Below are positions 18,403 to 29,133 of a stretch of 64,000 nucleotides of DNA, one piece after another. A program made the translations under genes and the position numbers. Under the pieces are notes generated by a model that worked only from the letters and a program-made list of their open reading frames with translations, did not search any database and had not been told where the DNA came from. This stretch comes from Agelaius tricolor (lineage: Eukaryota; Chordata; Aves; Passeriformes; Icteridae): positions 105,788,881 through 105,852,880 of the forward strand of contig JALJCS010000001.1 of NCBI GenBank assembly GCA_023055355.1, read 5' to 3'. The first letter of the stretch is position 1. Each line of letters begins with the position of its first letter.

Positions 18403-21400
18403 CTGGGAAAGAAAGAAGCCACATAAAGCAACAGATGTTCTTAAATGTTGTAAGTCACTGCAACATCAAGCTCTTTAGAACAGCAAGCCTGAAACATGCT
18501 TCTTCCTCTGGGCTGGGGGGGAAGCTGGCCTTTGTCAGACACCCCGACATGCAGTGCCACTGGCATCGCTGCTGACAGCAGGTCCTGCTCCTGGCAGTGG
18601 CTCTAACAGCTCTGTGCCAGGCCCTGCACCAGCAGCAGCTACAGGGCTCTGCTAAAACCCCAGCCTCACACTCCCCATCTTGCTGACTGGTAACGTTTTC
18701 TGGAGGTGGAGACGTGCTTCAGGTTGACATCACACACCCCAAAATCTGAGCACATCTTTGCAAGGATTCTTCAGATTCCCTTTAGGAATGGAAAAATGTA
18801 AGAAAAAGGCAGATGAATGCCATCAAGGACTCAGTGCAAAGAAAGAATGATTTATCATTCTGGCTGAGCAGCACTCAGTTCACTGCATGGATCTGCTGTG
18901 TCCCAGCAGGATACAGCATGGAAGGCAGAAAACAAACACCCTTCCAAAACAAATCACTCCCCTGCACCTGCTTCTCCTTTCAAAGGAAGAACTGAAAAAA
19001 ACCACCAGTATGTGAACTAGTATTAGTCATATTTCTTTTGGCTTCACTGCAAAGTGCCAGGAAAAGGCCTTGCCAAGAGAATAGCTGCACTCATACTTCA
19101 GCTTCTTTGCAGTGAACTAGAGCAAAGTGAAATATTTGGTGAGAGGGTTTTAAAACATCTGTTGTGAAGGAGGGCAATGGGCAGAATTCTTCCCAGCTCA
19201 TTGCTTTGTCTATTTTAAAAGCAATCAAACCAGGGTAACTTAATTAGATATAATTAAAATCAGTATCACAGAGTTTCTCAAGAACTGACTAATGAATTTG
19301 TGGTAGGTTTCATCTTCACATTTTGGAAGAAATCTTTTAGTAACATAATATGAATAGAGAACACAGAGCAGCAAACCAAAAATAAAAATGCCTCCTCCCA
19401 AAGGAAAGGCGACAAACAATGCAGTGGCAGCAGTGCAGCCCCAGAGTGCCAACACAGTTAATTCCTCAAACCTGACCTAGAGCTTATGAACCACTTCAGA
19501 GCATACATTCTGTCACCAGAACACAATGGAAAACATTGGAGTTTTTTATTTAGGCTATTAAACAGAGGGCAGCTGCAACAGTGATTTTGTTCAAGTAATC
19601 ACTGCATTCTTAGGATTCAATTTAATTTATTTTATGCAAAATCCAGCAAGCAGCAGTGTCTTTAAACCAGGAACCATACTCTTAATATATGACTGTTAAC
19701 TCAAGCAGGAAAAGCTGTGTATTGTTGCTAGCACTCACCCCACCTAACTTACCCCCTTGCCATTTCTACAGGGACCATTTGGAATTCTCTCTCCATTCCC
19801 ACCATCTGGCCTGAAACTTACTTGATTCCAGGAGGCGCTCCAGCTCTTCAGGGGGAACAAATTTCTCCCATTCATGTGTTCCTTCTGGTACAATCCCCAT
19901 TATTTTTTCTGCAACCACAATTCCCAGGACGTAGGACAATTGTGTTTTATTGATTGTCGTAATGAATAAAGAACCTTCAGGCTAATTAAAATATTAAAAT
20001 GTTCAATTAGAAGAATTTTTTGTGGTTTTAATTGTAAATTTAATCACATTAAGACAAATAATTTGTCTATGTCAAAGTCTACACAATGCAAGACTAAGAA
20101 GTAATTTCATCCCAGGATAGATATTTATAACATATTATTACAAGAAAGAATATAATTTTCTAACAGTATGTCTTAGGAATCTTCAAAGAATCAACATAAT
20201 CAGGTCCTGGGTGGCCTAAAAACTATTCCCTAGCCCAAAGAACACCTAGAAAAGTCACTTATAATATTTTCTGCCCAGGAAATGGATAAATAAAAGGTAT
20301 TAAAGCATATACAATATCTATTGTTAAAAAAAAAAAAAATCCAAAAACACAAACAAAACGAAAAACCAAAAATCCAATGAAGCAAAAAAACAAAATAAAA
20401 CCACAAAGCACTTTTTAATTGAAACCAAAGTAAAATGTGAAACACTTCCTTAATTTCTGAGACTGCTGAATGCCATGCCATGCTTGTTTTAATAATTACA
20501 TGGGCAGAGAAACAAAGCCAGAAACAAATTCTAAGTCCTTAAAGGACTGTTTGTTAGAAATAAGGGATAATTTCTTTGTCCCTAGCATAGCAGGCTAAAA
20601 GTTAGTAGTGCATTCAATTGAAATAATTAATATTTCTTCTGATGACCAGAAAGATAAAGAGATCAAAGAAAAGTTCCCACTTGTGTGCTGAGCTTACCAT
20701 CCTTCTTTTGCAAATGACCTAGCATCAAGATGAATAACCCCCTGACTATCTCCAAAGCTTAACTAGGAACCTTTAAAAGTAATCCAGGATCTCATCTGAT
20801 GTGATGCTAGTGCTGGAATAAAATCCTGTGTCAGAAACATCATCACAGAGCTCCCATGCAGTCTGAGCCACGGCTGTCCATCAACAGTGGCACTGCCACA
20901 TTTTCTCTCACCTGTGTGAAATCAGATGCACCCAGATTCCTTAAGGTCGTGATGCAATGCAAACCTGCAATGCTTAGGTAATGCCTTAACACTTTTCTGA
21001 GGCTGAGTTGGAGAAATAAATTTCCCCTAACTGTGGTTACTGAATTTGGGAAGATGCATTTGCATCATGGAGAAGAATGGAAGGCACTTCTAGAACATGC
21101 TTCTGACTTAGTGGAGAAATGTGTGCAGATGTGTTTTCACGCTCTTTTTAAAAAGCCACAATAATAAATGAGAATAAATATTCCCAATAATGAAAGCAAA
21201 AACTCTCTTACCTTTAACACCTGAGAGCAACACTTGATAAACATTTCAAGGTCAGCCACATGCTCCACTACTTCAGAAGCTACTATTACATCAAAGGTTT
21301 CCATAGACTCTTCCACAATCTCCTCCAGTGAACTGGACTTGTACTGTATTCTCTCGGCCAGGACTGGATCAAATGACTTGTGCCGATCTGCTGTTCTAAT

Positions 21401-24400
21401 GTTGTCCTCCACAGGATCAATTCCAGTAACTGAAGCTCCCAGTCTACCTAAAGGCTAAAAAAAAAAAGTGTAATTTATTCTCTGCATGAAAACAATTTAC
21501 TTAAAGGTTTCTGAAACTTTTGCAATGTACATACAAGATGCAGAATGCATCAACACGAGACAAAAACAGTAAATTATGAGCTCTGATCTGGCAGTTTTAT
21601 TTTGTTTGTTAAAGCAAAAACACCTTTAGATTTGGGAAAGGTGGTGTTAATTTTCTTAGAAAATTATATAGTGGACTATACACACATCTAAATTGTCTTT
21701 TAGAATAATTTGTTCTCAATTCATTTTGTTACAGCAAATAAAGATTTCTTCCACTACTACTCTCTGATACAGGAAAAACAAAGAGGGAAAATCAACACAG
21801 TAATTAAAGGGGAGAAAACAATGCCCTATTTAATTACTGTCATTACTTTCTTCAACATCCACCTGTAATGGTAAATCCTCATATCTTTTTAATGGTTACT
21901 TAATATGTGATTATCTCTGGGACTTTCTCACTGCTGAGAACTAAACACTGATGTTTACTAGGATAGCATCAGCCTTGGCTGTCACTCAGGTTTCTCCAGT
22001 GTCTTCTTACTCCAAGGTTAGCACCTTAGTCATCACCTCTTCTGAAACTGACACAGGCTGTAGAACATGACCACATGTATGATATTCCAACCTGAAATTC
22101 ACCAGTTGTTCAGCCTGAGAAGGTGATGCAGCACACCAGTTTTGCCAGCATTGTTGGAGGGACCCCTCTCACGAGACTACAAGATTTTGCTCAAAAGAGG
22201 AGAAAAAACAAAGAAACAAAACATGGGAGAGATTCAGGTCCCTTTGTAACACCTCACTTCAGATGCTGAGGAAGTTCCCATAGTAAGTCTGTAACCCTAA
22301 ATTCACAAACCATCCCTAGTCTATTGAGCCTGTGTGGACAGTGTTCCACCACAAACAGTAACTTCTCAGTCCCAAGTCTGTGCAGACTTCTCTGGAAGCC
22401 ACTGTCACATCAGCCCCTTTACCACAGCAATCTCTACTGACACAGGAGAGGTATGATTTGGGTGCTTGATGTTATTCCAGGCATTTCCCATGAGATCAAA
22501 TCAAAGGTGAGAATCCCCACCCCCATGTAAAACACTGAAGATAAGCAGTTCAAATAAATGAATGTGTAAGAACAAGGTTTTAACAAAAATCGCTTCTTTG
22601 GTAATGAGGATGTCATGATTCCAAGTATTCCTGCCTAGACTTATAAAGTAAAAAAAGAAAAATAAAAGAAGAAGTATTCAAGGACTTTTTCATCATTCTT
22701 CCCCTCTCCTTTACTTTACAGTGCTTGAAATCTTATTTTCCTGATTCAGAATCTCAGAATTTTAGAATTTCTCATTACCAACTCCTTCATTCTCTGTAAA
22801 CCACCACCACTATGCTAACCAAATACTCTATGTTTTTTTTTTTTTTGTATGAATGCACTGCACTCTACTCAGTAACTAACATATCATAGAAGAGAAAAAG
22901 TCCTCCTTGGAGGATTAGAAATTAAGCAGTGTAATTAGTACAACAATTCAAATACCTTGCACGCCTTTTAAGAAGAAAACACAGAGCTCACTGTTTCTTA
23001 CCTCACTTAGCAGTCCTCCTCCACAGCCCACGTCAAGAATCTTGATTCCAGAAAGTGGATTTCCCAGATTATAATTACTACTCATGCTCAACAGAGTATC
23101 TCTGAAAGAAAAGGGATGTGATTAAGGTCAAACCCACAAGGTGCTTCAGTAGATGCTGTGGTTATCTTAAGTACTGGTAATTAGCTTTTTTTACAGTATT
23201 TTCTGAGGTCATACAGAAATAGTACATATTAAAAAAAAAAAAAATCTGTCTTCAAAACCATACCTAATAAATGGCACTCTAATATCATTCATAGAATGAA
23301 GGGCTGCATATTCTCCTTCTTCATCCCACCACTTATGTGCAAGGAGCTGGAATTTTTTAATTTCCTTTGAATCCACTGATGAGTGTGAAGTGCTGAAAGG
23401 TCTCTTCACAGTGAACCTAAATAATGAAAGCTGAACGTCATTAAACCAATACTAGTATTTTGTGTCAGCTGAAATATGGGAAAAACAAATACTGCATCAG
23501 AAAATGCAAAAAGTTAAAACTCATGTTTCTTTAGACATTCGAGTTCCACTTGTTTGGTAGCATACAGATATCATACATGTATGGGTAATATATCTTCCCA
23601 AACAGATGGCTGCACGCTTGTCATTTTTAAGCTGGCAATTAGTAAAACAAGAAGAGGCCACACCAAACATTCAAACGTGTGAGATATAAAAACAACTCCA
23701 TGTGACACTGTCACAAAGTCACGAAGTCAAATTAAATTGTTACAGAAAAGGGTAGACCTCACCACACAGGGTAATTTTAGCTACAATACTTACATGTTGC
23801 TTTTCATTTCAGTCAGAGAGACAGGCAAGGTAATACCAAATTTCAGCTGTCTTTTCCTGTTGGAGTCCTGAGGGATATCTCTCAGACCTGTCTGAAAAGA
23901 CAGATCAGCATGGTCATCTGCATAAATAAAAGACATCCAAATGGAAAGCATCAGCTTTACAAGAAGTCAGAGACAAAACACCTAGTTGTAAGAGTGCTGC
24001 TCTAGCAGAATACTAACCATGCAAATCTTTGCACATTTGCTCACTATTGTACTTACGGAGTTGGGGATCAAATAAAAGAATGTATGCTAGTTCACCACCG
24101 CCGTACTCAAATTATGTACAGGAATTTGAACATAATTTCCACATTCAGAGACTGAATGGAAAAGAGCTTTTTATGCAACTGAAATGTTTCAGTTAGTGTG
24201 AACTTCCCCAAAATGTTTACCCTGACCGTGAGTTGTGCACACACACACACTCAGCAGTGCTGGGTTTATTATGCATGGGAAAGAGACGTACACAGCCGCA
24301 CACTCATTTTGCATTGTACGGTAAGGAAACCTAAGCAAACGACGGCGCACAGACAGGCCAGGGACAATATCCTGCAATTGCTGTCCGCTCCTGCTTAGCC

Positions 24401-24886
24401 CCCGCTGGTACTGCGAACACTCGCTCACATCCAGCTGCTGCCTGGTCACCAACAGCCCCCGAATCACAGCAATGCCTCACTGTACCCACAGTAAACCACC
24501 CCCTGAAGACGATTTTAGGCCGCAGTGAGCGATGGAGCGATCTAGACACCTCCGGACTGCAAAGGAGGCGGCAAGGGAACAACACCTTCCCGTCCGGCCG
24601 GCGCCGGGCTGGGAGTGCCGTGGGACGCGGCCGGCAGCTGCCAGACACCCGCCCGGGGCCGCCGCCGGCCGGAGGCTTGCGGGGCCCGGCTGTGAGGGAG
24701 CCGGCGAAGCGAAGCCCCGTAACGCCGCCCCTGCCGCCGGCCGCGCCGGGGCCCTCCCTCCGTCCCTCCCGCTCTGCCGCGCCCACCCAGCGCCCGCTCA
24801 CCGCCCGCAGCCCCCGGCAGCGCGGCCGCCGCCCGCCGGCGCCGCAGGGCGCGGGTGAGCGCCCGGGCAGCCCCGCCGCCCCACAT
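18185..24886 (-). CDS. COQ3: COQ3, mitochondrial ubiquinone biosynthesis O-methyltransferase
   Basis: Seven coding exons join in phase: 24802-24886, 23794-23917, 23264-23416, 23002-23101, 21212-21454, 19822-19981 and 18185-18402 (1083 nt, 360 aa; human about 369). COQ3 performs both SAM-dependent O-methylations of the ubiquinone ring on the matrix side of the inner mitochondrial membrane, within the CoQ synthome. The N-terminus is Arg/Ala-rich and looks like a mitochondrial targeting peptide. SAM motif I (LDVGCGGG) is at residues 143-150, the acidic ribose-binding loop (GIDP, Asp167) follows, and FDVIVASEVVEHV at 208-220 carries the Glu215/Glu218/His219 cluster that chelates metal in the UbiG/COQ3 family. 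The C-terminal 45 residues (Ala/Pro/Thr-rich) are poorly conserved. The promoter is a CpG island at the right end. Confidence 0.95.
19240..19479 (-). other. Membrane-protein-like open frame inside COQ3 intron 6
   Basis: Between a TAG stop and a TAA stop there are about 78 sense codons on the minus strand with no ATG at the start. The peptide has two hydrophobic stretches (LALWGCTAATALFVAF and GGGIFIFGLLLCVLYSYYV) followed by a charged part (KRFLPKCEDETYHKF). It shares no similarity with COQ3. I do not recognise it. It could be a decayed exon or retrocopy, or chance in a T-rich strand. Confidence 0.25.
19822..19981 (-). CDS. COQ3: COQ3 coding exon 6
   Basis: Acceptor TTTAATTAG, donor GTAAGT. 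It encodes PEGSLFITTINKTQLSYVLG to ELERLLESS. The usual PGGSLF after the VLK motif reads PEGSLF here, an Ala/Gly-to-Glu type change at a turn; effect unknown. Confidence 0.95.
21212..21454 (-). CDS. COQ3: COQ3 coding exon 5
   Basis: The acceptor has an eleven-T tract before TAG; donor GTAAGAG. It encodes 81 codons, PLGRLGASVTGIDPVEDN through the metal-binding VASEVVEHV to CCSQVLK. Confidence 0.95.
23002..23101 (-). CDS. COQ3: COQ3 coding exon 4 (SAM motif I)
   Basis: Acceptor TTCTTTCAG, donor GTAAGA. It encodes residues 121-154, including GIKILDVGCGGGLLSE, the glycine-rich SAM-binding loop. Ends in phase 0. Confidence 0.95.
23264..23416 (-). CDS. COQ3: COQ3 coding exon 3
   Basis: Acceptor ATTATTTAG, donor GTATGG. 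It encodes FTVKRPFSTSHSSVDS through AHKWWDEEGEYAALHSMND, the conserved N-terminal helix of the UbiG/COQ3 fold (human HKWWDEQG...LHSMND). Confidence 0.95.
23794..23917 (-). CDS. COQ3: COQ3 coding exon 2
   Basis: Acceptor TTTATGCAG, donor GTAAGT. It encodes DDHADLSFQTGLRD up to SLTEMKSNM, a divergent linker between presequence and enzyme core. It is not open as a single long frame with a start, but phase 1 in and phase 2 out fit both neighbours. Confidence 0.8.
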
Positions 24887-25025
24887 GGCCGCCGCCGCCG
24901 CCGCGCTCTCGCCCCGCCCCGGTCCGCGGCCGCCGGTGCCGGCTGCCTCGCCGGGCGGGCGCCGGGAAGGTTCCGCCCGGTGCTGGGGCCGGTGCGAATG
25001 CCAGCCCCCGTGGCACTTGTCGCCA
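24520..25025. promoter_or_regulatory. COQ3: CpG island at COQ3 5' end
   Basis: A GC- and CpG-dense block spanning COQ3 exon 1, the start of intron 1 and the upstream region. The minus-strand transcription start is inferred at about 24890-25000. No TATA box is visible. Confidence 0.75.
24802..24886 (-). CDS. COQ3: COQ3 coding exon 1
   Basis: From ATG (MWGGGAARALTRALRRRRAA) to the donor GTGAGC. It encodes the Arg-rich presequence and ends in phase 1. The MW start matches human COQ3. Confidence 0.85.
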
Positions 25026-28000
25026 GGGCTTCATCTGGAGCAACTCTGCTTTAATGTGTGCCCCGTCATTGCCTTGTCTTGGAACACGAAAAGATCCGCA
25101 AGCAGAGGCTCGTTCGGATGACACAGCGACGAGCCCACAGCTCTCAGCCCCGTTCATTACCAAGAAACACACCGGGCTTGCAGGGCACAGCTCAAAGTAC
25201 AAGAGTCCTCGCTTCGGGGCCGGCTCAGAGGGAAGCGATCCCAGCAGCCGGCACTGCCGCCTGGAGCAGAACCTCTGGGCCCCTGCATGGCTGGGCCTGG
25301 GGCAGCGCCCTCACGGGAACCATCCGAGCTGGCCTGGGGCAGCCCGCTCACGGGAACCATCCGAGCTGGCCTGGGGCAGCGCCCTCACGGGAACCATCCG
25401 AGCTGGCCTGGGGCAGCCCGCTCACGGGAACCATCCGAGCTGGCCTGGAGCAGCCCCCTTACGGGAACCATCTGAGCTGGCATGCCGCTGCCTCTGTGAG
25501 AGGCTGCCGTGTCACGGTTCTTAGATGAAGTCCAGGCTGAGGCCCAGGAACGAGAAGGGTTTCTGCTTTCCCTGCTCCCTCACAGGCACTGCTGCCTAGG
25601 GCCCCGGTCTGAGGTGGTGGCCCTGGCAGTTCAGAGCTGATACACACAAATGGAAAAGAATTAAGCCATTTTTTTTAAAGATTCGTTTTCTGACACTTTA
25701 TTGAGCTGCAGGTCCAACAAGAACGCCCAGTGAAAACCAAAGGTGTCTGGAAGGCAGCAGTGCAGAGCAAGGCAAAGGTGAGCCGTGAAGGCCGAGCTGG
25801 CAGCGCTCCCGTGCCTCCAGGCGGATGATCCCAGCCAGGTTCCCTGCCTGGCTGTGCAGATGCTGGCATCCGCATGCAGGAGGCACGGCCTGGACAACGC
25901 CAAGGGCAGGAGCATCCTCCGGGCTGCAGGAAATTTGGAGTAGTATAACCAGTCTTGGTTGACTTCCCTTTAGTGCCAGCCTGCTTTATGAACTGACCTT
26001 GCTTGGTAATACAACCCTCACTGCTTGAAATCTGCCTGTTTACAGGTCTCCTGTAAATACAGTATAATTCATGTAGTAGTTAAAGTCTGGATTATTTTCT
26101 TTTTAAAGCTAAATAAGGACTGCTGAAAGGGCTCAGAAAAGCTTGACAGCAATTAAACATAAGGCAAACCTGCTTAGTATGTAACTGCCTCACTTTTCTA
26201 CTCACCTGATTTCTATCCAACAAAGCTCACAGTGCACGGGAGTTACGAGTTATTAATAACACCTCAGAGCTACTGAAAGAAACAGAGCTCCAACAAATCT
26301 TTTATGGATAGTCTCCTTCAGTCTCCTTAGTTTTGTTCAGAGACAAAACTAAGCCTTCCTTCAAGGCATGCATCCACATATTTTCAACTTTATTGCTTGT
26401 CATTCATTTAGCAAGGCAAACGCAAAATCTGAGCAAGACAGGCAAACCTTACATTGCCATTGCTTTTATATTTTTGATTTTAGAATTGCTTACAAGCAAG
26501 TAAATACATGCACACTGGCCATGTATTCTACTTAACAGGACAAGCTTGTTTGAAACTAGAAGTAGCTATTCCATGAGACAGAGCTTCAAATACAGAACAG
26601 AGTTTTTGTTATTGTGCCATATTTCACAAAACACATGTAGTTGCTCCATCTTTAAAGTCAGAATATTTACTATACTACTCTTTTTTGGCCTATGCATAGC
26701 CACAGCTAATTCTTGTTCTTACATGGTGTAGCAGGCTCCTTGGGGTACATACAGACATTGGCTTGCTTGTATTCACCTTCAGAACAATTTGCATGGAAAT
26801 CATTATTCATTTGATTCCACACCATCCCTCATTTGTTAAAAAAGTTTTCAAGGGAAATGCCTCCAAATGTCATGCTGCTGCATGACATTCAAAATCCTAT
26901 GTATTGCTTTCCTGTAGTGCACTGAAATGTTTTTGCAGCATTCATTTTAAAATGATACATTCCCATTTTTGTATGTATTTGCACATTTTAGGATAACTTC
27001 AGGTGTATGGAATTAAAAGAGCAGTAGTAATTTTAGCCTTTTCTGGTGAAAGACATTCCTAGGGGGAGTTTCCAAAGCCCAAAGAAGTTTAATGTATGTG
27101 ATGCTGACAAGAGTACCAACATGTATGTAATTACTGAGTGATGAGTAAGATTTCTGAAACAGTTAAATACAGAGATCGTATGCTCTTTTTATTGGCATAC
27201 AGTCACTACCCATAGAAGTGCATTTGTGTCAAAAAAATAATTTTCATATTTACAGGAAGTGACAGAATTCCAGTTGTTGGCAGAGTATATAAAGCTTTTC
27301 ATACACAATCTTTTTTATTATTAGACAGAGAATATAAAATCTGAACTGAAAATCAAATTCAATGCATCCTGGAAACTGTATTCCTCAACAGCTTTTCTTA
27401 AGCTTATTTCTAGTTTCTTTCTGTCTCTCACAAGATATCCTTCTAGGACATCTGAACTGTTATGCTACCTACTTTCCAAAAATTCCTCACTCTTACCCAG
27501 ACCCAAGAGTGTAATGAGATTGGATCAATACATAATTATTTATATTCTTACCAATGCAAGTAAAAGTTGTGTGTTGTAAATTATGCCTTATTTTGCTAAT
27601 AAATATGACTGCTTACTCTATGTGAAAGATATAATTGAGGGGGATGTTATAATTTATAACTGATTATTTATCTGTAACAGTGTTTTGATAAACATGCATG
27701 TATTCACTAGCAATTAGCTTGCTTATTAAACACATAGTTAAAATGCATTTCTTTGCCCTGAAGCAGTTCATTTCTGCATCTTATTTATGAAAAAAATTAC
27801 AGTGGAAAAAAGCTGCATAGCTGAATTTTGATTTAGTCAAATGGATTTATCTATTCATGAAGACATGCTTTCCAAGCTGCCTGTACTAGTACCATTTCTT
27901 CTTAGAAGATAGAGCCAATCAAAGAGAACTTACTTCGATGTTAAGCATTTTACCTTTTTCACAACTGGTGTCATACCAGACCTTTTAGGCACAGATCTCT

Positions 28001-28804
28001 CCCTGAATTTATGTTCTTCTGTAACAGTCACTGGCCTAGAGTTGGGTATTGTTGGTTTGTTTTTTAACTTCTATTATTTCACACCCTTGTTTCTAATAGC
28101 AATAGTCAATTTCCTTAAGGAGGTAATCAGTGACCTCTTTCATTTTATGGTAATATTAAAATCAAAAATTTAGTGGCATTGCTAATACACCAATGTATCA
28201 GCTTTACACGAGTCATAATTCTTGTGACACTAAGAACCAGCTTTAATATTCACTACACATTTAATGCATGTGCCAAAATGTAAAGTTAACCTATTGTCAG
28301 TTTTCCAGTGCTGTACTGAGTGATGTTTATAAACATGCCCCATAAAAACATCTAAAACTGTGAGATGTGTGTAATATGCCTGAACATCCAAAGATCTCTC
28401 TGAAAACTGGGTGAGGAATATAGTTCCAGAGCTCAACACTGCCACATGAGATCAGTTCATCGCACATATTCCTAATGGGGTTCAGTCTGTTTAAGTATAG
28501 TTTGGATTACAGTGACCCATATTTTACACAAACAGCATAGAGTACCAGCTAGACCAAAAAAAAAAAGGGTTATTAAAAAATCTATTACACATATCTAAAG
28601 AAAAATAAGATGTCTTTTCTCTGTTCTTCCACACCCCCAATAAAGTAATCTTATAATGTCCATGGACTACAAGTGTTTCACGTTAAATCTTTTTCAAGTA
28701 CTTTAAAAATCTGTTATACCAAAAAAGCTGCCTTTTTCTTTTTCTTTTTTTTTAAGTACTTTCTACCATTTACCACAAAATTCAGGTGCAAGAATTTTAA
28801 ACAA
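25026..28804. other. Intergenic region between COQ3 promoter and PNISR 3' end
   Basis: Contains the minisatellite, a GC-rich block up to about 25925 with a minus-strand AATAAA near 25699-25704, and then plain AT-rich sequence from 26 kb to 28.8 kb with no recognisable exon. Confidence 0.6.
25284..25490 (+). repeat. 37-bp minisatellite (about 5.5 copies)
   Basis: Units begin with 'catccgagctggcctgg' at 25321, 25358, 25395, 25432 and 25469, spaced exactly 37 bp, with a diverged partial copy upstream from about 25284. Two unit variants (agcccgctca and agcgccctca) alternate, implying an older 74-bp dimer. Because 37 is not a multiple of 3, reading frames rotate, so the overlapping open frames here are not evidence for proteins. 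Confidence 0.95.
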
Positions 28805-28822
28805 AAAAATGAACTAAAGAGC

Positions 28823-28828
28823 TTTATT
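28823..28828 (-). terminator. PNISR: PNISR polyadenylation signal AATAAA
   Basis: Minus-strand AATAAA 275 nt past the stop codon, followed by a T-rich downstream element (TTCATTTTTTTGTTT). The predicted 3' UTR is about 28805-29102. Longer isoforms cannot be excluded. Confidence 0.55.
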
Positions 28829-29102
28829 GACATCACAGTACATTCAATAGTAATTTTAAGAACATTACAGCTGAAAGAGAATGGCCTGTTTTATAGTCTT
28901 AATAAGCACTACCGTTCTTGAAAAAATGTAATACAAAGAAATCCTATTATTCTGAGCAGCATTTGGAAAAAATACACCTATTTACAAATAAAAAAAAGGA
29001 TTCTGGTTTCACCTACATAGCCACAATGTGCCTCTATAATGAGACAAGCCTTTTATAACTCATGGAATTTTTAAACGTCATAGCACTGGTGCCATAAATT
29101 CC

Positions 29103-29133
29103 TCAGCGTTTACGACGAAGAGGAGTTGTTGAT
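29103..29133 (-). CDS. PNISR: PNISR coding exon 11 (last)
   Basis: Acceptor TATTTTTCAG, stop TGA at 29103-29105. It completes the C-terminus with (R)STTPLRRKR. Phase matches exon 10 (AG|A = Arg). Confidence 0.9.

Noticed and set aside
20230..20481. 83-codon hydrophobic Phe/Leu/Ile-rich minus-strand frame in COQ3 intron 5
   Set aside because: Derived from A-rich plus-strand runs; no splice sites or conserved pattern.
24331..25202. Long open frames on both strands around the COQ3 start
   Set aside because: CpG-island composition. Only the MWGGGAAR frame up to the donor at 24801 fits COQ3.
25054..25528. Two overlapping 156-codon plus-strand frames with repeated GTIRAGL / REPSELAW motifs
   Set aside because: They translate the 37-bp minisatellite, whose unit is not a multiple of three, so several frames stay open without being coding.
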